A DNA stretch of 64,000 nucleotides from an uncultured Methylobacillus sp. (lineage in GTDB: Bacteria; Pseudomonadota; Gammaproteobacteria; Burkholderiales; Methylophilaceae). The stretch lies in assembly GCA_903824575.1 (NCBI GenBank), contig CAIJXJ010000146.1:22926-86925 (forward strand). Direction: 5' to 3'. The translations under genes and the position numbers were made by a program. This document shows, in pieces, positions 48,905-59,530 of this stretch. Below the pieces are notes generated by a model. The model did not search any database, was not told the DNA's origin, and worked only from the letters and a program-made list of their open reading frames with translations. Within the stretch, counting starts at the first letter, position 1. Every line of letters begins with the position of its first letter.

Positions 48905-51256
48905 TTAGAATTGCGAACCCATCTGGAACTGTAGCATTTGGACCTTGTCGCCAGCCTTTTCGTTTAGCGGTTTGGCCATCACTAGTTTGATCGGGCCGAA
49001 CGGTGAAAACCAACTGATGCCCAAACCAGTCGAATAACGCAAACAAGCAGTAGCACTGTCACAACTGCCTGGCGCCAGATCTGACGCAGAATAACCACCC
49101 CAGACCGTACCGACATCGAAAAATGCCGACATCTTGAGTTGCTTGTTGTCATTCAACATGGGCACCGGGAAGAACAGTTCGGCATTGCCGACCAGACGCC
49201 GGGTACCACCCGTGTAATAAGGCGCCGTGACGCTCGACGTGGTAGCGGTAGCGGTGGTGGTATCAATGGCCTGAGGTCCAATCGAGCTGGAATCAAAGCC
49301 GCGCACCGAATTTACCCCACCGGCATAAAAGTTCTTGAAGAATGGAAAGGCCGTGCTGCCATAGCTGCCGGCGACGCCAGCTTCACCATTCAACATGAAT
49401 GTCAGGGATTTGGTGAGTCCCTTGTACCAGACATTCTGAAAGTTAATCTTGTAGTATTGAAGATCAAGCCCCGGCAGGCCGACTTCACCGGTCACGCGCT
49501 GCAACGTGCCGTCATTGGGGAACAGGATATTATCTCGCGTGTCATGCGCCCAGCCAACATCTGCCCGCAATGTCGTGTCATCGCAGCCCAGTATGCTATG
49601 ACAGAACTGCACGTAGCGCTGTGGCGGACTCACGCTGCCGGACAAGTCAATATTGGTGTAATCACCGGTCAGGCCGAAGCTGACCGAATTGCGTTCCGAC
49701 AGCGGCACGCCAAAACGTACTCCCAGACCATAGGAAGAGGTATTGTAGTTGCCGATATTAAGGGAACTCGAATTGACATCACGGCGATAGACGTCAAAAC
49801 CTCGACTAACGCCATCCGGGGTAAAATAAGGATCCGTAAAAGACAGCGCGATAGTCTTGTTGATACTGCCGGTATTGACCGAGGCATTAACCTGGTTGCC
49901 AGTACCAAGGAAGTTGGACTGATTCACGGTAATGCCCAACACCACACCTTCGGAACTGGACAGGCCTGCACCAAACATCACGCTACCGGTGGATTTTTCA
50001 GTCACATCAAAATTGACATCGACCTGATCGGCGGTACCAGGTACCGCAGGGGTTTCGACATTGACGTCAGAAAAAAAGCCAAGGCGATTGAGACGCTTCT
50101 TGGAAAGTTCGATCTTGTCGGACGCATACCAGGCAGATTCAAGCTGACGCATCTCACGGCGCAATACTTCATCACGAGTTCGACTGTTACCGGTCAGGTT
50201 GATGCGACGCACATACACGCGCCTTCCGGGATCAACAAAGTAAGTAAAGGCAACCGTATGTTTTTCCTTATCCACTTCAGGCACCGCATTGACGTTAGCA
50301 AAGGCATAACCATCCGTACCCAGACGATCGCCGATTGCCTTGCTCGATGCCGTCAGTTTTTCACGGCTGAAGGTCTCGCCGGCCTGCACCGTCACTAGCG
50401 ACTTCAATTCATCCTCTGGCACCAGCATTTCACCCGCAACCTTGACGTCAGAAACGGTATATTTCTCACCTTCGCTGACATTGATAGTGATGTAGATGTC
50501 GCGTTTATCCGGCGTGATCGATACCTGCGTCGAATCAACGTTAAATTCCAGATAGCCGCGGTTCATGTAATAAGATCGCATGGCCTCTATGTCTGCCGTC
50601 ATTTTCTGCTTGGAATACTGGTCGTCCTTGTTCCACCAACTCATCCAGTTAGGCGTGGTGAGGCTGAACTGCTTGCGTAATTCGTCCTCGTCGAACGCCT
50701 GGTTGCCCACAATGTTGATGGCGCGTATGCGTGAAACAGCACCCTCTTCGATATCGAATCGCAAGGCCACGCGATTCCTCTCCAGTGGCGTCACTACAAC
50801 CTTGACGCTGGCACCATACTTGCCTTGGCTCAAATACTGGCGCTTAATTTCCTGTTCGGCCTTGTCCAGCATGGAGCGATCGAAGATCATGCCGTCCGAC
50901 AGGCCAATCTGCTTCAGTCCATCCTTCATCTTGTCGCTGGGAAATGCCTTATTGCCGACAAATTCGATCTGGGCGATGGCCGGGCGCTCTTGCAGCGTCA
51001 CAACCAGCACGTCGCCTTCGGCTTCAATTCGCACATCCTTGAAAAATCCAGTGTTATACAGCGCCTTGATCGCCTGCGCCGCCTTGTCATCATCCATCGA
51101 CTCGCCGGCCTTGACCGACAGGTAATTGAATACGGTGCCGGCTTCGGTACGCTGTATGCCCTCAATTCTGATGTCACGGATGACAAAGGGTTCCAGGGCG
51201 AACGCGGATGAGGCATGGATGCCCAGGATTAAAAATGGAATGGTCAGGAGCTTCAT
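48905..51256 (-). CDS. bamA: Outer membrane protein assembly factor BamA
   Basis: BamA is the essential Omp85 barrel of the BAM complex. The 783-residue precursor has a signal peptide cleaved after SSAFA, five POTRA domains (the first starting FVIRDIRIEGIQRTEAGTVF), and a C-terminal 16-strand barrel. The barrel includes the loop 6 VRGFDSSSIG motif (VRGF). It ends with FQMGSQF, the C-terminal aromatic typical of outer-membrane proteins. It is located between rseP and skp in the conserved order. Confidence 0.98.
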   Translation of the reverse strand: MKLLTIPFLILGIHASSAFALEPFVIRDIRIEGIQRTEAGTVFNYLSVKAGESMDDDKAAQAIKALYNTGFFKDVRIEAEGDVLVVTLQERPAIAQIEFVGNKAFPSDKMKDGLKQIGLSDGMIFDRSMLDKAEQEIKRQYLSQGKYGASVKVVVTPLERNRVALRFDIEEGAVSRIRAINIVGNQAFDEDELRKQFSLTTPNWMSWWNKDDQYSKQKMTADIEAMRSYYMNRGYLEFNVDSTQVSITPDKRDIYITINVSEGEKYTVSDVKVAGEMLVPEDELKSLVTVQAGETFSREKLTASSKAIGDRLGTDGYAFANVNAVPEVDKEKHTVAFTYFVDPGRRVYVRRINLTGNSRTRDEVLRREMRQLESAWYASDKIELSKKRLNRLGFFSDVNVETPAVPGTADQVDVNFDVTEKSTGSVMFGAGLSSSEGVVLGITVNQSNFLGTGNQVNASVNTGSINKTIALSFTDPYFTPDGVSRGFDVYRRDVNSSSLNIGNYNTSSYGLGVRFGVPLSERNSVSFGLTGDYTNIDLSGSVSPPQRYVQFCHSILGCDDTTLRADVGWAHDTRDNILFPNDGTLQRVTGEVGLPGLDLQYYKINFQNVWYKGLTKSLTFMLNGEAGVAGSYGSTAFPFFKNFYAGGVNSVRGFDSSSIGPQAIDTTTATATTSSVTAPYYTGGTRRLVGNAELFFPVPMLNDNKQLKMSAFFDVGTVWGGYSASDLAPGSCDSATACLRYSTGLGISWFSPFGPIKLVMAKPLNEKAGDKVQMLQFQMGSQF

Positions 51257-51265
51257 TATTCTGGT

Positions 51266-52621
51266 TCAGCCTGTAATGAGTCGATTGATGTCATTGTAGA
51301 AAGCGATAGTCATCAGCAATCCGAGTAATGCGATACCTACTTTTTGACCAGCCTCCATAGCACGCTCGGAAACCGGCCTTCCCCTCAGAATCTCGACCGT
51401 ATAATACATTAAATGGCCGCCATCCAACACCGGTACCGGCAGCAAATTCAGCACGCCGAGGCTGATGCTCACCAGACCCAGGAATCCAAGAAAGGATTTC
51501 CATCCCAGATGAGCACTCTGGCCGGCGAAGCTGGCGATGGTAAGCGGTCCGCTCACCCCTTTTAGCGAAGTCACCCCGGTCACCATGCTGCCGAGCATCT
51601 TCAGGCTGAAGATCGAGGTATCCCAAGTCTTGGCGGCGGCGTGCCAGATTGCTGGCAATGGCCCATACTGAACATTCACCATGAACCGATCGAGCTCCTG
51701 CGGGGCCATGCGATAGGCTGCACCAATACGGCCAACCGTGGCGTCCCCTTCCCTCACGGCATCCGGGACTACCTGCAACGACAACTCCACGTTCGCGCGC
51801 CGGACCCTGAGCGTCAAGGATTTGCCTGGGTTTTTGCGCATCTGGCTGGCGAAGTCTTCCCACAAGGAAACCGTGACCGCGTTAACCGACAGAATCTCAT
51901 CCCCTGCGCGCAGTCCGGCCCGCTCCGCAGCGCTGCCAACCAGCACCTCGCCGAGTACGGCCGGCAGTACCGGATGAAAAGGCACTAATCCTAACTGATC
52001 GAGCAAGTCAACCTTCACGTCATCAACCTTGATGCCGGCAAGATCAAGTTGATGCAGATGGGTTTCCATGCGGCCGCTCTTGGCCTCGATTTCCACGCTC
52101 TTGGTCTTGAGCGATTCCTGCAACAGTGCCCAGCGCACATCGGTCCAAGTAAGGACGCCGGTCTTACCGACGCGTACGATCAGTTCATCATTTTTCAAAC
52201 TTGCCTGTGCCGCCGGGCTTCCTACGGGCGCCTCGCCCAACAGTGGCCGCAAGCCTGGCATGCCGCTCATGAGCAGTATCCAGTACAGGAATATTGCCAA
52301 CAGCAGATTGGCCACCGGTCCGGCCGCAACTATGGCCATGCGCTTGACTACCGGTTGGCGATTGAAGGCGCGCGAAAGTTCATATGCTTCAACCGGCGCC
52401 TCCCGTTCGTCCAACATACGCACAAAACCACCCAGGGGAAAAGCAGCCAGGATAAATTCCGTCCCGTCCCGCCCCAATCGACGGCTGTAAAGGGTGCGGC
52501 CAAAGCCAATGGAGAATTGTAATACCTTGACGCCGCAGCGTTTTGCCGCCCAGTAATGGCCATACTCGTGCACCACGATGAGGATGGCAAGTGTTACCAG
52601 GAAAGAAATTAGGGTCATCAT
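51266..52621 (-). CDS. rseP: Site-2 zinc metalloprotease RseP
   Basis: RseP is an inner-membrane intramembrane protease that cleaves anti-sigma factor RseA in the envelope stress response and clears signal peptides. The 451-residue protein has the zinc motif [11 protein letters not shown], two PDZ domains in the periplasm, and the second metal motif [16 protein letters not shown]. It overlaps the dxr stop by 4 bases and lies just ahead of bamA, whose assembly defects activate the pathway. Confidence 0.97.
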   Translation of the reverse strand: MMTLISFLVTLAILIVVHEYGHYWAAKRCGVKVLQFSIGFGRTLYSRRLGRDGTEFILAAFPLGGFVRMLDEREAPVEAYELSRAFNRQPVVKRMAIVAAGPVANLLLAIFLYWILLMSGMPGLRPLLGEAPVGSPAAQASLKNDELIVRVGKTGVLTWTDVRWALLQESLKTKSVEIEAKSGRMETHLHQLDLAGIKVDDVKVDLLDQLGLVPFHPVLPAVLGEVLVGSAAERAGLRAGDEILSVNAVTVSLWEDFASQMRKNPGKSLTLRVRRANVELSLQVVPDAVREGDATVGRIGAAYRMAPQELDRFMVNVQYGPLPAIWHAAAKTWDTSIFSLKMLGSMVTGVTSLKGVSGPLTIASFAGQSAHLGWKSFLGFLGLVSISLGVLNLLPVPVLDGGHLMYYTVEILRGRPVSERAMEAGQKVGIALLGLLMTIAFYNDINRLITG

Positions 52622-53805
52622 GCGCGTGTTGCCAGCCAGTCAAGGGCGATCATGCGTGCGGATTCATCAGCTTCGATGACGTCAGACAAGACCGTGGCTT
52701 CGACCAAGGAGACACGTTCCAGAGTGGCCTCTACCATTCGGGGAATGTCGTTAAAGCGGAGCTTTCCCTGCAGGAAGGCCGCCACAGCAACTTCATTGGC
52801 GGCGTTCAGCACCGCTGGTGCTGTACCACCACGGTGCAAAGCGTCAAATGCCAGCGCCAGGCATGGGAAGCGGGTCGTATCGGGGGCCTCAAAGTCAAGC
52901 CTGGCAATCTTGAACAGGTCTAAAGGTCCAACACCGCTGGATATGCGTTCCGGATAAGACAGTGCGTACGCAATTGGCGTGCGCATGTCCGGGTTGCCTA
53001 GTTGTGCCAGCACTGAACCATCTACATACTCGACCATGGAATGGATCACGCTCTGCGGATGAATCACCACCTCGATCTGGTCAGGACTTGCGCCAAAGAG
53101 CCAGTATGCCTCAATGACTTCCAGGCCTTTGTTCATCAATGTGGCGGAGTCGATACTGATCTTCGGTCCCATCACCCAGTTGGGATGGTTCAGCGCTTGT
53201 TGCGGCGTGACCGCAGCCAGGGCGTCTGGCGTGGCCTGACGGAACGGTCCGCCAGAAGCCGTCAGCAATATACGACTGACACCAACATGCGCGAGGCCCT
53301 GATTAAATCGTGTCGGTAGTACCTGGAAGATGGCATTATGCTCACTGTCGATGGGCAGCAGCGTGGCGCCACCCGCCCGCACCGCTTCCATGAATAATCC
53401 GCCCGACATGACCAGCGTTTCCTTGTTGGCCAACAGCACACGTTTTCCAGCGCGGGCTGCAGCCAGCGCGGGTTTGAGTCCGGCGGCGCCAACGATGGCC
53501 GCCATTACGGCATCCACTTCAGGGGCAGCAGCCACCTGCTCCAGCGCTGCAGGACCGCACAGCACCTCGGTGAGGAGTCCAAGCGCACGCAACTGCTGTC
53601 GCAGAACCTCGGCCGCGTCCGCGTCCAGCACTACCGCATAATTCGGCTGGAATTGACGACATTGGTCCAACAAAGGCTCAATGCGGGCGTTGGCAGTCAG
53701 GGCGAAGGCACGAAATCGATCAGGATGGCGTGCAATGACATCCAGTGTGTGGACACCAATCGTTCCAGTCGAACCGAGCACCGTGATGTTCTGTATGCCT
53801 GTCAT
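52618..53805 (-). CDS. dxr: 1-deoxy-D-xylulose 5-phosphate reductoisomerase
   Basis: Dxr makes 2-C-methyl-D-erythritol 4-phosphate, the committed step of the MEP isoprenoid pathway. The 395-residue protein has the NADPH motif [27 protein letters not shown], the SEHNAIFQ metal-binding segment, and ASGGPFR. I chose the ATG at 53805, which overlaps the cdsA stop as ATGA and starts directly with the Rossmann fold. Much longer frames would sit inside cdsA. With uppS and cdsA it forms an envelope-precursor cluster. Confidence 0.97.
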   Translation of the reverse strand: MTGIQNITVLGSTGTIGVHTLDVIARHPDRFRAFALTANARIEPLLDQCRQFQPNYAVVLDADAAEVLRQQLRALGLLTEVLCGPAALEQVAAAPEVDAVMAAIVGAAGLKPALAAARAGKRVLLANKETLVMSGGLFMEAVRAGGATLLPIDSEHNAIFQVLPTRFNQGLAHVGVSRILLTASGGPFRQATPDALAAVTPQQALNHPNWVMGPKISIDSATLMNKGLEVIEAYWLFGASPDQIEVVIHPQSVIHSMVEYVDGSVLAQLGNPDMRTPIAYALSYPERISSGVGPLDLFKIARLDFEAPDTTRFPCLALAFDALHRGGTAPAVLNAANEVAVAAFLQGKLRFNDIPRMVEATLERVSLVEATVLSDVIEADESARMIALDWLATRA

Positions 53806-54623
53806 GTGGCCAGCAGCTTCTCGATATAAAACGGGAGACAAATGTAACAGGCCACCAGCGGCAAGGTAGAGGTAAGTCCATCGATGCGATCCAGCACACC
53901 GCCATGCCCAGGCAGCAGGCAACCGCTGTCTTTCAGGCCAGCCTGACGCTTGACTAGCGACTCGAACAGGTCGCCCATCACGGACAGGATGACAATTGCA
54001 AGGAATCCGACTAGCAACCAAGGACTCCACTGCAAGCGCAGGCAAAGCACGGTCGCGAACAAGCTCACTGTCAGCATTCCGCCGGCAAGTCCTTCCCAGG
54101 TTTTGCCTGGGCTGATGTTTGGGGCCAACTTGTGGCGGCCAAAGCGCTTGCCGCTGAAATAGGCAGCGCTGTCGGCCAGCGCCACCGTGAGTATCACGAG
54201 CAACACAGCCTCTGGACCGACATGTCGCAACTCGACCAGCGCGATCCAGGGCGGCAGCAGCAGCACTACACCGGTAAGCGCAGACAGCGCGTGGTTGTCA
54301 AGGCGCCAGCAACGAGCCAGCCAGACTGGAACCAGCAACAGCCAAAACAGACTGGACGAAGCTATCAGAAAAAAGGTTCCCCATTGACGGAATAGTTCAA
54401 ATGAGGCGATGCCGGGCAATAACATCAAACCAAATAAAATGATGGCAGTGGAGAACAGGATGCGACCACGCTGGGTAAAACCGACCATACCACCCCACTC
54501 CCAGGCCCCAATACTGATGAACAGCAGCAGCGCTATTGCCCATGGCAGATCAGCCAAGGCATAAAGAGCGACCACAAAAACAGTGGCCAGCAGGAAAGCG
54601 GTGATCAGGCGATATTTAAGCAT
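53802..54623 (-). CDS. cdsA: Phosphatidate cytidylyltransferase
   Basis: CdsA makes CDP-diacylglycerol for all phospholipids. The 273-residue integral membrane protein has about eight hydrophobic helices and the signature [20 protein letters not shown] followed by [16 protein letters not shown] chose the ATG giving [12 protein letters not shown], which overlaps the uppS end by 8 bases; an ATG 6 bases earlier is also possible. It overlaps dxr downstream by 4 bases. Confidence 0.95.
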   Translation of the reverse strand: MLKYRLITAFLLATVFVVALYALADLPWAIALLLFISIGAWEWGGMVGFTQRGRILFSTAIILFGLMLLPGIASFELFRQWGTFFLIASSSLFWLLLVPVWLARCWRLDNHALSALTGVVLLLPPWIALVELRHVGPEAVLLVILTVALADSAAYFSGKRFGRHKLAPNISPGKTWEGLAGGMLTVSLFATVLCLRLQWSPWLLVGFLAIVILSVMGDLFESLVKRQAGLKDSGCLLPGHGGVLDRIDGLTSTLPLVACYICLPFYIEKLLAT

Positions 54624-55377
54624 GCCCATTCGAGCCAAGTTGCTCACTGGTGCGACCAAAGCGTCGTTCGCGCAACCGGTAGGACTCCAGAGACAGTTTC
54701 AAAGCCTCAGCGTCAAAATCCGGCCATAGGGTGTCGGTAAAATACAGTTCGGTATAGGCTAGTTGCCACAGCAGAAAATTACTGATGCGCTGTTCACCTC
54801 CGGTTCGGATGAACAGATCAGGTTCAGGCGCATAGTGCATGGAGAGATATGGCGCAAGCTCCTGCTCGGTAAATCCCTGAGCCAATTCCGGCTGTGCATG
54901 CAACATGCGGTTGGTGGCCTGCACAATGTCCCAACGCCCTCCGTAATTGGCGGCAATGGTCAGGGTGAGGATTTTGTTGTGTCGTGTGAGAGTTTCCGCA
55001 TCGTGCATGGCTTTCAGCAGTCGCGCATCGAAACGGGAGCGGTCACCTATCAGCACCAGGCGGATGTTATTTTGATGCAGGTTATTCACCTCTTTCTGGA
55101 TCGCTTCCAGAAACAGGCCCATCAGGAATTTCACTTCTTCCGGTGGACGGCGCCAGTTCTCGCTGCTAAAGGCAAACAGGGTAAGGTACTCGATACCTTG
55201 ATTGATGCATTGTTTGATCAGGTCGCGTACCGTTTCTACGCCACGCTTGTGACCCATGATGCGCGGCAGAAAACGCTTCTTTGCCCAGCGCCCGTTTCCA
55301 TCCATGATGACAGCCAGGTGACGAGGCACATTGGATGATTCAGGAATATTTTGGGTAGAACTGGTGAAGAGAGACAT
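54616..55377 (-). CDS. uppS: Undecaprenyl diphosphate synthase
   Basis: UppS elongates farnesyl diphosphate to the C55 carrier used for peptidoglycan and O-antigen. The 253-residue cis-prenyltransferase has the P-loop-like [16 protein letters not shown] with the catalytic Asp, [23 protein letters not shown] and the C-terminal [22 protein letters not shown] repeat element lies directly upstream (55383-55503), between this gene and frr. Confidence 0.97.
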   Translation of the reverse strand: MSLFTSSTQNIPESSNVPRHLAVIMDGNGRWAKKRFLPRIMGHKRGVETVRDLIKQCINQGIEYLTLFAFSSENWRRPPEEVKFLMGLFLEAIQKEVNNLHQNNIRLVLIGDRSRFDARLLKAMHDAETLTRHNKILTLTIAANYGGRWDIVQATNRMLHAQPELAQGFTEQELAPYLSMHYAPEPDLFIRTGGEQRISNFLLWQLAYTELYFTDTLWPDFDAEALKLSLESYRLRERRFGRTSEQLGSNGHA

Positions 55378-55382
55378 GAATG

Positions 55383-55503
55383 AGCTGTCAGCGATCAGCG
55401 ATCAGCATTCAGCTAAACAAGGCCGTGCTGACGCGCGATAGTAGTTAGGCACTAGCTGAAAGCCGAAAGTTAATTGTTCTGATCGCTGATTGCTGATCGC
55501 TCA
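55383..55503. repeat. Repeat element between frr and uppS, same family as at 3111
   Basis: The left part contains AGCTGTCAGCGATCAGC (55383-55399), identical to 3114-3130, followed by further CGATCAGC units. The right part (about 55480-55503) has inverted copies of CGATCAG. It fills the gap between frr and uppS. The sequence GAGCTCTCAGCAATTAACTT at about 56800, between tsf and pyrH, looks like a more decayed relative. Confidence 0.6.
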
Positions 55504-55506
55504 TCA

Positions 55507-56064
55507 TCATATCGCCATCAAGTCAGCTTCTTTATCCAGCAAGGCCTTGTCCACCTCGGTGACGAACTTGTCCGTCAACTTCTGGATGTCATCCTGCGCA
55601 CGGCGTTCATCATCTTCGCTGATTTCCTTGTCCTTGAGCAGTTTCTTCAAATGCTCATTGGCATCGCGGCGAATATTACGCACCGCCACCTTGCCAGCCT
55701 CACCCTCGCTTCGCACCACCTTGATCAGATCACGGCGACGTTCTTCCGTTAACGGCGGCATCGGTACGCGCACCATGTCGCCACTATTGGAAGGATTGAG
55801 ACCGAGATTGGAGTCGCGAATGGCTTTCTCGACCTTGGCCAGCATGGGCTTTTCCCATACCTGTACGGTGATGGTGCGAGAATCTGCCAGGCCGACATTG
55901 CCAACCTGTGAGACCGGCACCATATTGCCGTAGTATTCCACCATCACCTGATCCAGTAGCCCGGCATGGGCACGACCAGTACGCACTTTACCCAGGTCAT
56001 TTCTGAGGGCTTCCAGTGCCTTAGCCATCTTCTGTTCTGCGGTCGATTTGATGTCATTGATCAT
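55507..56064 (-). CDS. frr: Ribosome recycling factor
   Basis: RRF splits the post-termination ribosome with EF-G. The 185-residue protein has the tRNA-mimic features [21 protein letters not shown] and [15 protein letters not shown] sequence ([16 protein letters not shown]), [14 protein letters not shown] and the C-terminal helix. Length is exactly typical. It follows pyrH by 14 bases in the conserved rpsB-tsf-pyrH-frr order. Confidence 0.98.
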   Translation of the reverse strand: MINDIKSTAEQKMAKALEALRNDLGKVRTGRAHAGLLDQVMVEYYGNMVPVSQVGNVGLADSRTITVQVWEKPMLAKVEKAIRDSNLGLNPSNSGDMVRVPMPPLTEERRRDLIKVVRSEGEAGKVAVRNIRRDANEHLKKLLKDKEISEDDERRAQDDIQKLTDKFVTEVDKALLDKEADLMAI

Positions 56065-56078
56065 GATTGTTCCTTAAC

Positions 56079-56798
56079 TTAAGGTAGCACACGGGTGCCT
56101 TCATCCTCGCCCATTACCACACGTCTCAATGCACCCTGCTTGAAGATGCTGAATACACAAAGCGGCATACTCTGATCACGACACAGGGTAAATGCGGTCG
56201 CATCCATCACCTTGAGATTTTTGACGATGGCTTCGTCAAAAGTCAATTCCTTGTAACGCATGGCATCGGGATGCGTCTTCGGGTCATCGGTGTATACGCC
56301 ATCCACCTTGGTCGCCTTCAGCACGATATCGGCATTCATTTCCATGCCACGCAAAGCGGCAGCGGTGTCCGTAGTAAAGAACGGGTTGCCGGTTCCGGCG
56401 CCAAAAATGACGACCTTGCCTTCTTCCAGATAGCGCATGGCCTTGCCACGGATGTAAGGCTCAGCCACCTGTTCAATGGTCAAGGCCGATTGCACGCGAC
56501 TCACCAACCCGATGCGACGCATCGCATCCTGCAATGCCAAAGCATTCATGACGGTTGCCATCATGCCCATATAATCGGCCGTGGCACGGTCCATGCCAGC
56601 CGCAGCAGGCGCGACACCTCGAAAAATATTACCCCCACCAATCACCACCCCGACCTCGACGCCGAGATCGACTACTTCCTTAATCTCAGTCACGATACGA
56701 TCTATGGTGGCGCGGTTGATGCCGTAACTGTCGTCGCCCATCAGGGCTTCACCGGACAATTTCAGCAGAATACGCTTGAAGGCGGGGGTGGTCATCAT
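56079..56798 (-). CDS. pyrH: UMP kinase
   Basis: PyrH phosphorylates UMP to UDP and is allosterically controlled by UTP and GTP. The 239-residue amino-acid-kinase fold protein has [60 protein letters not shown] and [11 protein letters not shown]. Tandem ATG codons at 56798 and 56795 are both possible starts. It lies between tsf and frr. Confidence 0.98.
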   Translation of the reverse strand: MMTTPAFKRILLKLSGEALMGDDSYGINRATIDRIVTEIKEVVDLGVEVGVVIGGGNIFRGVAPAAAGMDRATADYMGMMATVMNALALQDAMRRIGLVSRVQSALTIEQVAEPYIRGKAMRYLEEGKVVIFGAGTGNPFFTTDTAAALRGMEMNADIVLKATKVDGVYTDDPKTHPDAMRYKELTFDEAIVKNLKVMDATAFTLCRDQSMPLCVFSIFKQGALRRVVMGEDEGTRVLP

Positions 56799-56834
56799 TG
56801 AGCTCTCAGCAATTAACTTTCAGCAAGGGCTAAA

Positions 56835-57716
56835 TCAGCCCTTGGCGGCAAGGGCCACTTCGGCGGCAAAATCGGTGACGGCCTTCTCGATGCCCTCGCC
56901 CACCACATACATGGTAAAACTGGCAACAGAAGCGCTTCTAGCCTTCAGCAACTGTTCGATGGTTTGCTTGCCGTCCTCGGCCTTGACGAAGACCTGGTTC
57001 AATAAGGTCACGTCTTTGAGGAATTTTTGCACAGTGCCATCAGCAATCTTTTCCAGCATAGCTTCCGGCTTGCCGGCTTCGCGTGCTTTCTCAATGGCGA
57101 TGCGGCGCTCAGCCTCGATCAAGTCGGGCGCAACACCAGTTGCATCCAGCGACTTCGGTTTTGCAGCAGCTATATGCATGGCAATGTCACGGGCCAGCAC
57201 ATCATCACCACCCACCAGATCCACCAGCACTCCGATCTTGCTGCCATGAATGTAACTGGCCAGTTTGCCTTGGGCTGAAACCACAACAAAACGTCGCGGC
57301 GTGATATTTTCACCAATCTTGCCAACCAGTTGAGTGCGAACTTCTTCCACCGTAGCGCCACCCATTGACAGACCGGACACGGCAGCAATATCTGCCGGCT
57401 TGGCACTAGCAACGGTTGCAGCCAGATTACGCACGAAACCAAGAAAGTCTTCATTCTTGGCGCAGAAGTCGGTTTCGGAGTTGACTTCTATCATCGCGCC
57501 CTGCTTGCCGTCTGCGCTGATGCTGATGCCAACGGTGCCTTCTGCTGCAACACGACTGGCCGCCTTGCTAGCACGGTTGCCAAAGCGTACACGAATAATT
57601 TCTTCTGCACGAACCATGTCGCCGGTTGCTTCAGTCAACGCCTTCTTGCAATCCATCATCGGGGCGTCGGTGCGCTCGCGCAACTCCTTCACCATGCCTG
57701 CGGTAATTTCCGCCAT
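56835..57716 (-). CDS. tsf: Elongation factor Ts
   Basis: EF-Ts exchanges the nucleotide on EF-Tu. The 293-residue protein has the N-terminal UBA-like domain ([21 protein letters not shown]), the core [16 protein letters not shown], and the C-terminal dimerisation module. It ends at a short AAGGGCT/AGCCCTT stem (56825-56843) that spans the stop codon. It is separated from rpsB by a strong terminator-like hairpin, so its level may be lower than that of S2 messenger. Confidence 0.98.
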   Translation of the reverse strand: MAEITAGMVKELRERTDAPMMDCKKALTEATGDMVRAEEIIRVRFGNRASKAASRVAAEGTVGISISADGKQGAMIEVNSETDFCAKNEDFLGFVRNLAATVASAKPADIAAVSGLSMGGATVEEVRTQLVGKIGENITPRRFVVVSAQGKLASYIHGSKIGVLVDLVGGDDVLARDIAMHIAAAKPKSLDATGVAPDLIEAERRIAIEKAREAGKPEAMLEKIADGTVQKFLKDVTLLNQVFVKAEDGKQTIEQLLKARSASVASFTMYVVGEGIEKAVTDFAAEVALAAKG

Positions 57717-57780
57717 ACAAACTCCTTAACTTGATATTCTCATGAGACCCTGCACTGGCAGGGGTACAAAATCAGGGTAG

Positions 57781-57807
57781 AAAAAAAGGGGCTGACGCCC
57801 CTTTTTT
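57781..57807 (-). terminator. Symmetric hairpin between rpsB and tsf, terminator or attenuator
   Basis: An 8-base A/T tract, the stem GGGGC/GCCCC with a TGAC-like loop, and the opposite T/A tract form a perfectly symmetric Rho-independent terminator just 6 bases after the rpsB stop. It can terminate on both strands. Read-through would supply tsf, pyrH and frr, as in E. coli where rpsB-tsf is partly attenuated. Confidence 0.85.
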
Positions 57808-57813
57808 CAGGGC

Positions 57814-58566
57814 TTACTCAGCCGCCGTGACTGCCACAACTTCGACAATTTCTTCTTCACTCGCGGACTTGATGATTTCCTGCAGCGACTGGCTGCGTCC
57901 TTCCAGCACGGCGTCGGCAATACCACGCGCATACAGACGGATGGCGCGACTGGAGTCGTCGTTACCTGGAATGACGAAAGCTACACCTTCAGGCGAATTG
58001 TTGGTATCAACCACGCCAATCACTGGAATGCCCAGCTTGGCGGCTTCGGTCACGGCACCGGACTCATGCCCGACATCGATGATGAAGATAGCGTCAGGCA
58101 GGCCGCCCATTTCCTTGATGCCGCCGATGGAGCGCTCCAACTTTTCGATTTCGCGTTTGTAACCCAGCACTTCCTTCTTGCCCAGCTTTTCAAAGCTGCC
58201 GTCTTCCATCATCAGTTGATAGTCGGCGAGGCGCTTGATGGACTGCTTGACCGTCTTGAAGTTGGTCAGCATGCCGCCCAGCCAGCGGTGATTAACGAAG
58301 GCGCATCCAGAACGCTGCGCTTCTTCCTTGACGATGTCGCGCGCTTGGCGCTTGGTGCCGACAAACAGGATGCGGCCCTTGTTGGCGGCCAGGTGACGCA
58401 CGTGCTTAACGGCGTCCTGAAACAGCGGCAGAGTCTTTTCGAGGTTGACGATATGGATCTTGTTACGGTCGCCGAAAATATACGGCGCCATACGTGGATT
58501 CCAATAACGGGTCTGGTGGCCGAAGTGCACACCGGCCTCCAGCATTTGACGCATGGTAATAGACAT
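57814..58566 (-). CDS. rpsB: 30S ribosomal protein S2 (uS2)
   Basis: The 250-residue S2 protein has [58 protein letters not shown], and [19 protein letters not shown] with AVVDTN-like [12 protein letters not shown]. It carries all regions needed for binding to S1 and the 30S subunit. It is first in the minus-strand operon and divergent from map, with a 163-base gap that contains a candidate promoter (58679-58708). Confidence 0.98.
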   Translation of the reverse strand: MSITMRQMLEAGVHFGHQTRYWNPRMAPYIFGDRNKIHIVNLEKTLPLFQDAVKHVRHLAANKGRILFVGTKRQARDIVKEEAQRSGCAFVNHRWLGGMLTNFKTVKQSIKRLADYQLMMEDGSFEKLGKKEVLGYKREIEKLERSIGGIKEMGGLPDAIFIIDVGHESGAVTEAAKLGIPVIGVVDTNNSPEGVAFVIPGNDDSSRAIRLYARGIADAVLEGRSQSLQEIIKSASEEEIVEVVAVTAAE

Positions 58567-58678
58567 GTTTACTACTCCTGTATAAGGTTAAGCCTCCACA
58601 CGCTCATTAGAAACCCAAAGTGGGCACCCTATACGTGAGCATGTGTGGGAATTGCCGTTCAAATGAAACGGGCGGCGT

Positions 58679-58708
58679 ATGCTACCATAAACGACTCTTT
58701 CCATTCAA
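58679..58708 (-). promoter_or_regulatory. Candidate rpsB promoter
   Basis: On the minus strand TTGAAT (58703-58708) and TAGCAT (58679-58684) are separated by 18 bases, about 110 bases upstream of the rpsB start. The leader this would produce could carry S2 autoregulation, but I see no clearly conserved structure. Confidence is low. Confidence 0.35.
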
Positions 58709-58729
58709 GGCAAACCACGCAGCACATCC

Positions 58730-59530
58730 ATGACTATTTCCATTAAAAACGACGATGACATAAAAAAAATGCGGATCGCAGGCAGACTCGCCGGCGAAGT
58801 GCTGGATTATATCGAACCCTTCGTCCAACCGGGCGTTACCACCGATGAACTGGATCGTCTGTGTCATGACTACATGGTCAACGTGCAACACTGCATCCCC
58901 GCCCCGCTCAACTACGCACCTGCCGGTCATGTGCCTTATCCAAAATCGATCTGTACCTCGATCAACCAGCAGATCTGCCACGGCGTGCCGAGTGATCGGC
59001 AGCTTAAAAACGGCGACATCGTTAATCTGGATATCACCACCATCAAGGATGGCTATCACGGCGATACCAGTCGCATGTTTTGCGTAGGCACGCCTTCCAT
59101 TCAAGCCCGCCGCCTGTGCGAGGTGACCTATGACTGCATGTGGCGCGGCATCGCCCAGGTCAAGCCTGGCGCAACTCTGGGCGACATCGGTCACGCCATT
59201 CAAAAGCATGCGGAAGCCAGTGGATATTCTGTGGTGCGCGAATTCTGCGGCCACGGCATCGGCAAGAACTTTCACGAAGATCCGCAGGTATTGCACTACG
59301 GTCGCCCCGGACAGGGCCTGAAGCTACAGGCTGGCATGATATTCACCATCGAGCCCATGATCAACGCCGGCAAACGTGACATCCGCCAGATGGGCGACGG
59401 CTGGACCATCGTCACCAAGGATCGCAGCCTGTCGGCGCAATGGGAGCACACCATACTGGTAACGCCAACCGGCTATGAGGTACTGACCATCTCGGCTGGT
59501 TCTCCAGTTATACCCGACAGCGTAATCTGA
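58730..59530 (+). CDS. map: Methionine aminopeptidase type I
   Basis: Map removes the initiator methionine from nascent proteins. The 266-residue pita-bread-fold enzyme has the five metal ligands in NLDITTIKDGYHGDTSRMF (two Asp), GHGIGKNFHEDPQVLHYG (His), MIFTIEPMI (Glu) and SAQWEHTILVT (Glu). It is divergent from rpsB as in many bacteria. Its stop overlaps the glnD start as TGATG. Confidence 0.98.
   Translation: MTISIKNDDDIKKMRIAGRLAGEVLDYIEPFVQPGVTTDELDRLCHDYMVNVQHCIPAPLNYAPAGHVPYPKSICTSINQQICHGVPSDRQLKNGDIVNLDITTIKDGYHGDTSRMFCVGTPSIQARRLCEVTYDCMWRGIAQVKPGATLGDIGHAIQKHAEASGYSVVREFCGHGIGKNFHEDPQVLHYGRPGQGLKLQAGMIFTIEPMINAGKRDIRQMGDGWTIVTKDRSLSAQWEHTILVTPTGYEVLTISAGSPVIPDSVI

Noticed and set aside
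49139..50398. A 419-residue open frame antisense to bamA.
   Set aside because: It mirrors the bamA coding frame, has no recognisable domains, and bamA itself is complete and certain.
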